Positions 6,592 through 14,593 of a DNA stretch of 14,593 bases are shown one piece after another. This DNA is from Brachionus koreanus. Lineage: Eukaryota > Rotifera > Eurotatoria > Ploima > Brachionidae. The translations under genes were made by a program, and so were the position numbers. Position 1 is the stretch's first letter, and every line of letters starts with the position of its first letter. The DNA is taken from contig PJRA01000313.1 of assembly GCA_016987375.1 (NCBI GenBank), positions 442,204-456,796 of the forward strand. The letters run 5' to 3'. Under the pieces are notes generated by a model. It searched no databases, was not told where the DNA came from, and saw only the letters and a list, made by a program, of their open reading frames with translations.

Positions 6592-9500
6592 CTAAAATAA
6601 ATAAAGAAAAATTAAAAAAAAAATTTTTTTTTATTCATCAGAAAAAAATTCTTACATGACTTGCGCTCGCCGTACTTTTTTGTTCTTTTCTTAGGCGGAG
6701 GTCCTTTTGGTGCAGCAAGTGTTGACTTAACCAAAAGATCAACAGTCTCGTCCTCCATTTCTGTATCAGTAGTGAACATTTTACCTTGACCAGGTATGCT
6801 TGACGAAATACGAGTTTCACTTCCGTTCATGCTCGTGTTTATTCCACTAATGGATTGTCTAGTTCGGCCACGGATGCCCGGGAGACCGCCCGCGACCGTC
6901 GACAAATTATTCATGCTGCCATGAATGTTCTTTGAACTAGTCGAAGTTTTATTTTCTTCGCTAGAATTTTTCAGTATCACTTCCATCATATTGTTGTCCT
7001 CTATTCTATTTGAATTATTCATATGTGCTGATTTTGAGCCAGATGTACGCAAATAAGCATGGTCATTAAGCGATATGTCATTCGAAGAGTTTTCTATATT
7101 TTTGCCAAAGCGACCACTGTCTGTAATCAACTTTCCTCGAGTTTTGTGTCGCTCAAGGTGATTCGCCCGCTTTTCCTGCTGTTGAAGCAAGCGGTCTCGC
7201 ACTGTCTTGTACTCGAGTGCAAATTCAGAAATCAGCTTACAGAATTCTTTCACTTTGTAATCCATTGCTTGTGATTTAGAATAGCCCAGAAAGATGAGAA
7301 ATTTTCGAAAGCTGAAAAAATTTTAATTTTTGGCTAGCAGACAAAAAAATGGTCAATACATACCGGTTCATTAGTCTTTCATGAACTAGCTTTAACACCT
7401 GAATACGTTCGGCACAATCTGCTAGAAAGTCTGATAGCCTTAAAGATAATAAAATTAAAGATGTGCGTTAACTTTGGTAATACCGCGCTTAATTATTATT
7501 TAGAATTTTTTTTGATAAAATTGTTTTTTCTAAGAATTAATGTTAATCAGATTAAAATGAGAAAAAAATTTTTTAATTTTATTTTTTCATTAAAATTTTT
7601 AAATAAAAAATAATAAATAATTTTGTATAGCTAAATATATCTAATGAGACTTGTCAATATCGTCATTTTCGGGAAGATGGAAGAAATTTTTATAATTTAT
7701 TCTTTCAAAAATTGGTTTTTACCAGAAAACGAAGATTTAGATTAGACAAAGTTCGTCAAAAAATTTTAAAATTTTTGAATTTTTCAAAAGCTTTAAAATT
7801 CTTAATTATTTCTAAAGTACATAAAACATCAAAAAAGCTTTACAAATTATTTTCTAGAATTTAAGAATTGGTAAATGCAACAAAGAAAAAAATCCTAATT
7901 GCAACAAATGTCAAAGTTTACTAATTATAAGAAATCTTTCTAAAAAATACACCAAGCGCTTATATCCTAAAATAAAATTGTGCTAAATTAACACAACCGA
8001 TTTTAAATTTTTGGAAAAAATTCTTCAAAATATTTTACAACTTGTTTTTTTTCTATTGTACTAAATTTCACAATTATCTTTAAATTTAAAATATTTGGTA
8101 TTATTCAGACTTGTGCAAAAATCAAAAAAAAAGTCATTTTAAAGTCTTTTCAAAGTCAAGTCATCGATTTGACTTGAAAATTTTGGGAAGTCAAGTCAAA
8201 AGACTTGACTTTAAATTTTTTTTTCAAAAAAAAGTCAGTATTAATTACATTTTTATTTATGTTGAAATTTTGATTTAAAAATTTAATGTCAAAATTAATA
8301 AGATTAAATTATTCGATAAAATTAAAAAATTTTTTTTCTTTTTTTTTAAAAGTTTTATCTTGTAGAAAACTCAAAAAAAAGTTTTTTTAAAGTCTTTTAA
8401 AAGTCAAGTCAAAAGACTTGACTTGACTTTGACTTTATGACTTTTGAACAACTCTGGTATTATTATAAAATTATATTCAAATTGAATAAAAATTTTTATT
8501 TAGATAAATTAAAATTGGTTTTTATAAAAGAAATACTGTAATAAAGTATGCTATATTTTTTCTTAATTACTTTCTTAATTCTAAAATACAAAATATGAAG
8601 CATAATGGAACTAAGTCTAATAATTATCCATTTGTTTGATTTTATTCTATTTCAAAAACTTGGTTTTAGCTTAAGAACTTTTTATAAGATTCAAAAAAAA
8701 TTATTTAATGGTCAAAATTAATTGACAAAAATTCCCTACTATTTAAAAATTATATATAGAAATATAGAAATTACGCGAAATAATTAAAATTTTTAATTTT
8801 TGCATAATAAGATAACTGGATCTTGAGAAAATTTAGTTGTTTATATAATTCAAAAAACAAATAAAAAGAAAAAAAACAAAAACAAAAATTGAATAATAAT
8901 TAGTAAAATTAAAAAAGATAAAAAAAATAAAAAAAAATTTGTATTAAAATTGTTTTTATTTTTGTTTTTCTTACATTTTTAGATAACACTTAAACTTTGT
9001 CTTATTCATTACATTTTTCTTTAAAGTCTTTTTTTTTTAATTCTTACATCTCCTACTAATCCAAAAATTGAACAGACTAATAATGCTTGCAAGGTGGTTA
9101 AGGCTAAGAAAGCATTGAAAAAAATTTAGTTTGTAATTTTGTTTCATTTTATGTTTTTATCTTTTGTAAATATTTACTAAATAAAAAAGACAAGTAGATA
9201 TAAAAATAAATAAATAACAGGCCTGTATAAAAGTTAAAAAAAAAAAGTCATTTTTGTCAAACTTTGAATTTCAAAGTGACTTGACTTTTTCAAAAAATTT
9301 TTTTTTCGAAAAAAAGTCAGTATTAATTATATTTTCATTTAAGTTGAAAATTTAATTCAAAAATTAAATTAGATTAAATTAAACTATTCGATAAATTAAA
9401 ACAATTTTTTTCTCGGTCAGTTTTTTTTTCAAGTCAAATGACTTGGCTTTGACTTTATGACTTTTGAACAACTGTGATAAACAATGAAAATTTCCTCTTG

Positions 9501-12500
9501 TTCCTTTTCAAATAAATTAAATTAGTAAAAAGTACTAATATTTTTACAATTTGATTATCCATATCTGTACAGAATATAATTTTTTTTATTAACAAAACTA
9601 AAATTTATTTTGAAAAAAAATAGCAATTTTTAGTTTAAATTTAAAACTATTCATGATTAGAAGGCCTTTGTGTATAATAAATTAAACGCGAAATTACGAA
9701 AATAGTTAGATGTTAAATTTAGTTTAGAATTGTTAGATTTTTGTAGGCGACTTAAAAATAAATACTTTGATGTTTCATCATTCCTATGATGGTAAAAACT
9801 AATAGATCCAAAACACAAGTGAAAGAAGAGAATATTTGAGAGAAAAAATTATTTCCGAGGTCTTACTTGTTTCTGAGAAAAGTGGAGCTGTCATGCTTGG
9901 CTATGGCACGCAGATTGTCCCACGATAGTTGACAATCGCTTTCGAGCTTCTTAATCTTTCGATTTATTTCATCCCAATCAGCTTTAGAACAGCGACTAAT
10001 ACCGCCCAGGTCCGCATATAAATCTGTTGTATCCGAACACTTTTCAAGTATAATCGAGCACAAATGCTGCAATAGAGAATGCTTATTGACAGTGTCTTTG
10101 ACTTCTGGAACTCGTGACAAGTAGTCCAATTGAAAGCCTTTGGCATCACATGAATTTAAAAAATTTCCAATTTCTCTCAAAGTTCGTATAATGTCTTTGA
10201 AAGTCTTGCTTTTTTTAAGTTCTTCCATGCCTATTTTAAGATCGAATAGATGTTCGGCAATTTCAGTTTCGATAGTTTCAAAGTCAAGCTTGAACAACCA
10301 CAATTCTAATCTAGCTTTTATTTCACTGATAGACGATAGATTGAGCAGAAAAAATTCAGCACTGCCCAATGGTATGTCCGGGTTGGACATTTGTGCCTCT
10401 AGAATTTTTTGTTTTTCTTCTTCGGTCGGCAACATGGTGAGCAGCTTTTCTATGCCCTCTTTAGTGATTATACTACTGTCCATCTTTATGATGGCTGTTT
10501 TTATGACTCGAGGTGGTGGAAGTGCTGTCATTCCTATCATTATCATATTGGAACGCTTGGCATCCAGAACAGTTATTTCCTTTTTTCCTTCTCCTGCTTT
10601 CTATTAGAATAATATTTATTAAAAAGAGTCAAAAAAGATCAATTAAGATGATTATAACACATAGTGATTAATAAAACAACCAAAAAAAATTCAAAAGTCT
10701 AATTTGTCATAGATAAGTAAAAAATTTTATGCAATCATTTAAAATGAAGTTAAATCGATTAGCCATTGTTTGGTCCAGCAAAAAACCAAATATTTATGCA
10801 CTCAAATTCAATCAAAAACATATTTTTAAATTTTTGGTTTAATAAATATGAATAATCATGAAATTTAATTTCCTCTTTTAATTAAATGGCTTGTATGTTG
10901 TAAGCTAATGAGAATGAATTGTTTGAAATCAATTTTAATTATAAAAATCTTTAATTTAAAAAATAAATCATCTTTAAAAATAGAGGTAGAAAAAAAAATA
11001 AAATCTGATAGTAGTAGTAGTAGAAGTTCTTGCTGCGACACCAAATTTGCGGTTGACTAAGATGTCACCACATTTTCTGGCAACTTATTCCAATACAGAA
11101 CTACTCTGTCTGAGAAAAAAACATGTCTGGAAATTACTACAGCTGCAAAATAGTTTCTTAATAAACTAAATGAAAAAGGCTAAATATAACTGATGAAGCT
11201 AAATAAAATGAAAAAAATGTATGATTAATAATTTTTCTTTACTTTTAAAAACTAAAATTTTTGATTATATCACTAATTTTACTAAATGATTTTATTTTTA
11301 AAAATAAGATGTTATAAGTTCTTATTTAATCTAAAATTAAAGGACTAAAAAAAAAATTCAGATTTCACATATTTTCAAAATAAAAAATGGTTACCGAAGG
11401 TGTGATTCAAATATTTATGATTTTGGTTTATTAATCTAAAAAAGGTTTATAAGACTTTGAGTACAGAAAAGGTTATGCCATTCTAATTTTATTTAACGCC
11501 AGAAAACTCGGTGGTAATAAAAACTTAGCTATGAAAACAAATAAAATATTTTTTTCCGAAAATTAATTAAAATTTTTAAAATTTAATAACAAGATTCTTA
11601 GTTTTTAAGAGTTATTTTATAAAATATTTTATTAACACTAGAAGCACGGAGAAGTCAAAATGACTTTTTTTTTACTTTTTAATTTAATTTATTTTGGAAA
11701 TATGTTAACTTTGAAATCTAAAAATTGAAATTTAGCAAATTTTAAGCTAAAATTACTAAAATTTACCAACTATTATTTAAATAAAATTAAATTTTTTCTC
11801 GCAAAACTAAGTGTATACTACTAGAAGCCCTAAAAGAAGTCAAATGACTTCTTTTCTAATTTTTTTATTTTAAACGTCAAATTTTGAATTAAAAATTTTA
11901 CAATTTCAAATGAATAGCATTCGTAAAACTGCTGCAAATGAGAAAATATTTCACCTAAAACGAGTAACAACTGTTCAAAATGTAAAAAGCCGACATGTAA
12001 CTCTTGTACCGCTGAAGAAGAGCTTTTATGTAAGAAATGTGACGAGAAAAATTAGTTGGTATTTAATTTTGTCTAAAAACTAAATTTTTCATATTTAATT
12101 TTCATTTTTTTTATAATATAAAAAAATTTTCGTAATAAAATATATATTTATTTGTCAAAAAATCTCAAAAAAGTCATTTGACTTCATTCAGTGCTTCTAG
12201 TTAGAATAAATTTCCGTGCTTCTAGTGTTAAGTAGATTTGAATTGAATCGATTCCAAATTGAAAAAATTGAAAAAATAAGAAAATTTAAAACTGAAGAAT
12301 TGCCAATATGTGAAAAAAAGAATGGCTAATAGATGAATAAATGCTACATTCTTCCAGTATTACTTTTACAGTTTTCCTTTGGTTAAAACGTAGAATCACA
12401 AATTATCTAACAAAATGGTATGGAAAAAAATATTAAAAATTAAAAAATTTAATTTTTGTTAAAAATATTTAAGTTTCAATTTTTTTAAATTTATTTTAAA

Positions 12501-14211
12501 AAGAGCTATAAAAACTCATCGGGCTTTCTAGTGTTAAAATGTTTAATATCATTAAATTAAAACAAATACTAAAATCTTTATTTTTAAATTGAGATTAAAA
12601 TATGCTTTAAAATTAAAAAATTTTTTTAAAATCACAGTTATTTTGAAAATATTTTATTGATTAAAATTATTCATTTAACCCAGTTTTTTAGCTCAAGACA
12701 TCAAAGTCTTTCGCTTAGCTTTCATCTGAAATTATCTTTGAAATTATTTTAGAACTAAAAAATCTTGATTCTCTTATTTTTTATCATAGTTTTCACAAAA
12801 TTAAAAGTCATATAGTCGACTAGCTGTCCGGAGACAAAAAAGGACCTTATTCATTTAATATTAATTTGTATTTTTGACAAGAAAAAAAATTAAATTTTTT
12901 GTTTAAAAAAAAATAATAAAAATTTTTTATTTTTATGTAATGAACAAATTAGACTTTAAGCCATAATCAAACTAAATCATAAACTAAAAGCTAAATAGAA
13001 CAAGGCTAATTAAAAAAATAATAATAGAACTATTCAAATAATATACTCACAGCATCCTTTTAGAAAATCGAGCAAAATTTTAGGGAAAAAAAAATAAAAA
13101 AAATTAAAACCATGCTTTTTTAAAATCACTCATTGTCTTAGGTAATAAATTCCAAAAGACAATGATAATAAAATGCCTAAAACATTCAAAATGAGCTCTA
13201 GAAAGAAAATTACCTTTGTTTTGACTTCATTCTGCTTCAGTTCAAATAGATGTGCTAATTTTTCTCTATCCAAATTTAGAGGTGAGAGCGTGGTCCAAAT
13301 GGACTCTTCTGATGAGAATACTGGTACTTGGGCTTCTTTCCAATGAAGCTTAATTAGCTTTCGCTTGTCTTGACTATCATCGTCTTTTAAATTCAAAGTG
13401 CTTGTGTTCATTGAATTTTTGGTTAGCTTTGAGCCGAAAAGAGAAGGTGGAGGAGGAGGTGGACCACCAGAGCCGAGTAAGGGCGGCGGAGGCGGTGGCG
13501 GAGGAGGCCCGCCAAACAAGGGCGGCGGTGGCGGAGGACCACCGAGCATTGGAGGCGGAGGCGGTGCCGGAGGAGGCGCAGAGGGCGCCGATGTCGGGTC
13601 CATATCGTCCTTACTAGTCAAGTCGGTGAAATCAAGATCTTTAATTTTTAGTGCGCGATTTAAAATTTTATTTGCAATTTGAGCTGTATCTATATTTATA
13701 TCAAATGGTGTTTCCTTTTGAACTACTTGATTTGTTGAAGACTTCTGATTTAGCTGTTGTTGTTGAAGACCTTCTTTAGCCCTGGTTACAATTCCTGTAA
13801 AAGAGTCGGATTGATTCGGAGTCGCAGGTGGTGTAAGCATCGAATTTTTTGTCGTGGTTGAGCTCAGTTGCTTTGACATTGACTGTACTGTCATTGGCCG
13901 CTGGATTATTTCGGTCTCGGTTCTCGAATAGTCGTCTTTTGGCCGCGTGTAACTTGGTGTTTTCGGAGTGGGTGGTGTGTCATCGGTCACCGATTGACTC
14001 GAGTAAAGCTTGCCTAAAATAAGATTATTTTTATTTTTAGTCGAAGTTTGACCCGATGGATTTATGGAGGCTGTCGCACTGCCAACCAGTGAGTTAACTG
14101 TTGATAAATTAGTTGTTGGGTTTGGTTTACATGCATCATTGAGGTTATTTGTCACATTACGCTGCGGAATCGTGCTAGCTGCACTGTTTGTTGTTTTTGG
14201 TGTGTTAGAGG
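6548..14211 (-). CDS. FHOD: FHOD-family formin (FH1-FH2-DAD part; N-terminus beyond window)
   Basis: Exons 14211-13214, 10600-9867, 7438-7364, 7311-6656 and 6591-6548 join in phase into 834 complete codons plus a 5' split codon. Introns are 2613, 2428, 52 and 64 bp, all GT-AG. Order: S/T/N-rich linker, proline-rich FH1, FH2, linker, DAD, basic C-terminus. FHOD signatures include VLDAKRSN, ALPPPRVIKTAI, KEGIEKLLTMLPTEEEKQKI, PEVKDTVNKHSLLQHLC, ADCAERI, FLGY, EFCKLISEFALEYKTVRDRL, the HKTRGK motif, and DETVDLLVKS plus RKSFRRT at the end. FHOD formins bind actin barbed ends and bundle or cap filaments, bind profilin through FH1, and are held inactive by DAD binding to the N-terminal FH3 region until Rho-kinase phosphorylates the C-terminus. 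The last point is family knowledge. The gene must continue right of 14211 for the GTPase-binding and FH3 domains. Confidence 0.95.
6656..7311 (-). CDS. FHOD: FHOD exon: end of FH2, linker and DAD
   Basis: Acceptor TTTTTTCAG at 7313-7312, donor CAT|GTAAGA at 6656/6655. It starts FRKFLIFLGYSKSQAMDYKV; the Met in that string is internal, not a start. The last FH2 helix (EFCKLISEFALEYKTVRDRL, QQQEKR) leads to HKTRGKLIT, a linker rich in S/N/G, then DETVDLLVKSTL, which matches the DAD amphipathic helix, and a basic stretch PPPKKRTKKYGERKS. A 52-bp intron precedes it. Confidence 0.94.
7364..7438 (-). CDS. FHOD: FHOD exon: FH2 segment (75 nt)
   Basis: Acceptor TTTAAG and donor CCG|GTATGT border it. 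It completes the Lys codon left by the previous exon, then reads LSDFLADCAERIQVLKLVHE and RLMNR, matching the FHOD segment that has DCAER and HRRV-NRF in vertebrates. It leaves two bases (CG) to be completed in the next exon. It is too short to show as an isolated long frame but is unambiguous by homology and phase. Confidence 0.92.
8106..8456 (+). mobile_element. hAT-like MITE copy A, 351 bp, with 8-bp target-site duplication
   Basis: The left end is CAGACTTGTGCAAAAATCA. The right end reversed is CAGAGTTGTTCAAAAGTCA, an imperfect terminal inverted repeat. The 8-bp direct repeat GTATTATT borders it exactly (8098-8105 and 8457-8464). An 8-bp duplication and CAG-starting termini are hAT features. 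The interior has no coding capacity and carries palindromes of the form AAGTCAAGTC/GACTTGACTT. Confidence 0.85.
9021..9125 (-). other. Orphan hydrophobic reading frame, possible stray exon
   Basis: A stop-bounded 34-codon minus-strand frame contains FLALTTLQALLVCSIFGLVG, then DVRIKKKRL and a stop. This looks like one transmembrane helix with a small-residue pattern. Within it, 9103-9048 is bounded by an AG acceptor (TTTCTTAG) and a strong GTAAGA donor on the same strand as FHOD. The 56-nt length would shift the formin frame if included. It could be a relic exon of another gene, a poison exon, or chance. The family is not identified. Confidence 0.3.
9218..9476 (+). mobile_element. hAT-like MITE copy B, 259 bp, same family as copy A
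   Basis: Starts CAGGCCTGTATAAAAGTTA and ends GACTTTTGAACAACTGTG. It is bordered by ATAAATAA (9210-9217) and ATAAACAA (9477-9484), a target-site duplication with one mismatch. It shares with copy A the blocks AAAAAAAGTCAGTATTAATTA, CTATTCGATAAA-like and GACTTTATGACTTTTGAACA. It is shorter because the internal AAGTCAAGTC palindromic segments are reduced. Confidence 0.82.
9867..10600 (-). CDS. FHOD: FHOD exon: central FH2 domain
   Basis: This exon has 244 codons plus two bases; acceptor AATAG at 10602-10601, donor CAA|GTAAGA at 9867/9866. It begins KAGEGKKEITVLDAKRSN, joining in frame to VKTK of the preceding exon. It contains the helical knob and core of FH2: ALPPPRVIKTAI, GIEKLLTMLPTEEEKQKI, IPLGSAEFFLLNLSSI, LREIGNFLNSCDAKGFQLDY, PEVKDTVNKHSLLQHLC, DLYADLGGISRCSKADWDEI. 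The GNFLN motif and the following AKGF are the signature actin-binding loop. The usual Gly after GNFLN is Ser here. Confidence 0.95.
11003..11150 (-). pseudogene. LINE (non-LTR retrotransposon) reverse-transcriptase C-terminal fragment
   Basis: On the minus strand, one frame reads HVFFSDRVVLYWNKLPENVV, then TS, a stop, and STANLVSQ. This fits the common CR1/Jockey-type ending of the form FFS.RVV..WN.LP..VV.A.S.N.FK..L, with a stop where a residue precedes the S.N motif. Just after it comes a (CTA)n run, reading as TAG repeats on the plus strand at 11009-11023, like the microsatellite 3' tails of such elements. The upstream part of the element is absent, consistent with 5' truncation. Family assignment is by motif only. 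Confidence 0.6.
11632..12231 (+). mobile_element. Degraded piggyBac-like element flanked by TTAA
   Basis: Perfect inverted termini CACTAGAAGCACGG (11636-11649) and its reverse complement (12214-12227) are each bordered by TTAA (11632-11635 and 12228-12231), the classic piggyBac target site. Subterminal inverted repeats follow: CTAGAAGCCCTAAAAGAAGT with an AAGTCAAATGACTTC palindrome at about 11820-11855, and its mirror at 12168-12200. The interior keeps the end of a transposase (11969-12055), but the element is only about 590 bp and cannot encode a full transposase. It is a non-autonomous internal-deletion derivative or a decayed copy inside an FHOD intron. Confidence 0.82.
11969..12055 (+). 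pseudogene. piggyBac transposase C-terminal cysteine-rich domain fragment
   Basis: The frame reads NCSKCKKPTCNSC, TAEEELLCKKCDEKN, stop. Three CxxC pairs close to a C-terminus form the zinc-binding cysteine-rich domain typical of piggyBac transposases, which contacts the subterminal DNA. An in-frame TGA lies about 12 codons upstream of the first Cys, and the catalytic DDD core is absent. The fragment sits about 170 bp before the right terminus and points towards it, as expected for the 3' end of the transposase gene. Confidence 0.7.
12520..12537. mobile_element. Solo piggyBac-like terminus next to TTAA
   Basis: CGGGCTTTCTAGTG is followed by TTAA. Read in reverse this is TTAACACTAGAAAGCCCG, closely related to the terminus of the element at 11632. 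I find no partner end in the window, so this is either the end of an element whose other end has mutated or a relic. Confidence 0.45.
13214..14211 (-). CDS. FHOD: FHOD exon: linker, FH1 and start of FH2
   Basis: This exon has 332 codons after two bases of a split codon, with acceptor AG at 14213-14212 and donor AAAG|GTAATT at 13214/13213. Residues 1-205 are low-complexity S/T/N/P/Q-rich with DFDINID- and DLDFTDL-like acidic patches just before FH1. FH1 (about 209-258, bases 13585-13436) has four proline tracts (PPPAPPPPP, then runs of six, nine and six) separated by MLGG, LFGG and LLGSGG, suitable for profilin and SH3 binding. FH2 begins at KRKLIKLHWKEAQVPVF and continues to HLFELKQNEVKTK at the donor. 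The opposite strand of FH1 yields glycine-rich open frames that are artefacts. Confidence 0.93.
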
Positions 14212-14593
14212 CTATTTTAATAAATTAATTAGTAATGCAACATAAAAATTAAGTTAAGATAGCTAGCTAGCTTTAATAATTTGTTATTTGAATAGTGCAA
14301 GTTATTTTGGTCTGGACTAATGACACAATCATGACAAATTTGACATTTAAATTTAAAAAATTTTAGCTTTTTTTTTATTGATTTTTAAGAAAAACTTATT
14401 TTTAAAATTAAATAAAAATTTAATTGAATTTTTTTGGAATAATTGTTTTATTAGGTTCAAAACGATTCAATTAAGAATAAAAAAAATTAGTAAATTGCTT
14501 TGTGATCAGAGTTGTTCAAAAGTCATAAAGTCAAAGTCAAGTGAAGTCTTTTGACTTGACTTCAAAAAAAAGTCAGTGACTTGACTTCCAAAA
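14212..14593 (-). other. Partial FHOD intron at right edge
   Basis: AT-rich sequence upstream of the acceptor at 14213-14212. No exon is visible up to the edge. It contains the first 87 bp of a third MITE copy from 14507. Confidence 0.7.
14507..14593 (-). mobile_element. hAT-like MITE copy C, truncated by window edge
   Basis: CAGAGTTGTTCAAAAGTCA followed by TAAAGTCAAAGTCAAGT is the reverse complement of the right ends of copies A and B, so this copy is inverted. The expected left target-site copy would be TTTGTGAT (14499-14506). Its other end is outside the window. Confidence 0.75.

Larger units (their letters stand above)
7439..9866 (-). other. Large FHOD intron (2428 bp) with two hAT-like MITEs
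   Basis: GT-AG intron. Bases 7441-8097 and 8465-9020 are AT-rich without recognisable content. It holds MITE copies at 8106-8456 and 9218-9476 and a hydrophobic orphan frame at 9021-9125. Bases 9485-9866 hold nothing recognised. Confidence 0.8.
10601..13213 (-). other. Large FHOD intron (2613 bp) with transposon debris
   Basis: GT-AG intron between FH2 exons. Bases 10601-10990 and 11160-11630 are AT-rich with nothing recognisable. It contains a LINE tail (about 11003-11150), a piggyBac-like remnant (11632-12231) and a lone piggyBac-like terminus (12520-12537). Bases 12540-13213 hold no gene; a small higher-GC patch at about 12815-12845 (GTCGACTAGCTGTCCGGAG) is unexplained. Confidence 0.8.

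Noticed and set aside
7059..7274. Plus-strand 71-codon frame
   Set aside because: It is antisense of the FH2-end exon, whose protein matches FHOD closely.
8106..8456. CRISPR-like array from repeated AAGTCAAGTC units
   Set aside because: Units are palindromic, irregularly spaced and lie inside a transposon with target-site duplication in a eukaryotic intron.
9053..9127. Plus-strand frame SPTNPKIEQTNNACK... ending in basic residues
   Set aside because: It has no start, no splice context and no recognised motif. The minus-strand frame over the same bases has exon-like borders and is the better candidate.
10140..10607. Plus-strand 155-codon frame
   Set aside because: It is antisense of the central FH2 exon and has no recognisable domain.
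13398..13682. Plus-strand Gly-rich and Glu/Ala-rich frames
   Set aside because: They are antisense of the FH1 polyproline tract of FHOD, which is the supported coding strand.
1..14593. tRNA, rRNA or other structured RNA genes
   Set aside because: I looked for cloverleaf box motifs and conserved rRNA segments on both strands and saw none that I could support.

Overview
This is nuclear DNA from a eukaryote, almost certainly an animal. It is very AT-rich, its genes have introns of both 50-65 bp and over 2.4 kb, and they encode EGF-like domains and an FHOD-family formin. Three decayed transposon classes (hAT-type MITE, piggyBac-like, LINE) lie in the formin introns. Extreme AT content with tiny introns would suit a monogonont rotifer such as Brachionus or another low-GC invertebrate, but the sequence alone does not settle the species.

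Region 1 (1-5252) is a large, imperfect inverted duplication. The left arm carries a minus-strand gene that runs off the left edge. The right arm carries the plus-strand sister copy, complete at 4102-5252. Both encode a Thr-rich mucin-like stalk followed by EGF-like repeats; the complete copy ends with a transmembrane helix and a short basic tail. I reconstruct for each a tiny first exon (37 nt and 13 nt) that supplies the signal-peptide start, followed by an intron of 61 or 65 bp in the same phase. Between the two divergent genes lies one intronless ORF (2217-3206, minus) encoding a type II membrane protein of the HtrL/YibB family. The shared coding parts differ at about 14 bases in 780, while the shared non-coding arms are visibly much more diverged.

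Region 2 (5253-6547) is the AT-rich space between the 3' ends of the right mucin-EGF gene and the formin gene, with poly(A) signals and one short relic reading frame.

Region 3 (6548-14593, minus) is the 3' half of an FHOD formin gene. Five exons (14211-13214, 10600-9867, 7438-7364, 7311-6656, 6591-6548) join in phase into 834 codons plus a partial first codon. They cover the linker, FH1, the complete FH2 domain, the DAD and the basic C-terminus. The N-terminal GTPase-binding and FH3 regions must lie beyond the right edge. The two large introns hold two hAT-like MITEs with target-site duplications, a TTAA-flanked piggyBac remnant that keeps the transposase cysteine-rich tail, a LINE reverse-transcriptase tail, and an unexplained 34-codon hydrophobic reading frame. 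A third MITE copy is cut by the right edge.

The formin and the mucin/HtrL locus show no functional link. The most unusual feature is the palindromic mucin-EGF / HtrL / mucin-EGF cassette. It places a possible carbohydrate-modifying enzyme between two genes for proteins that look heavily O-glycosylated; that functional reading is inference.
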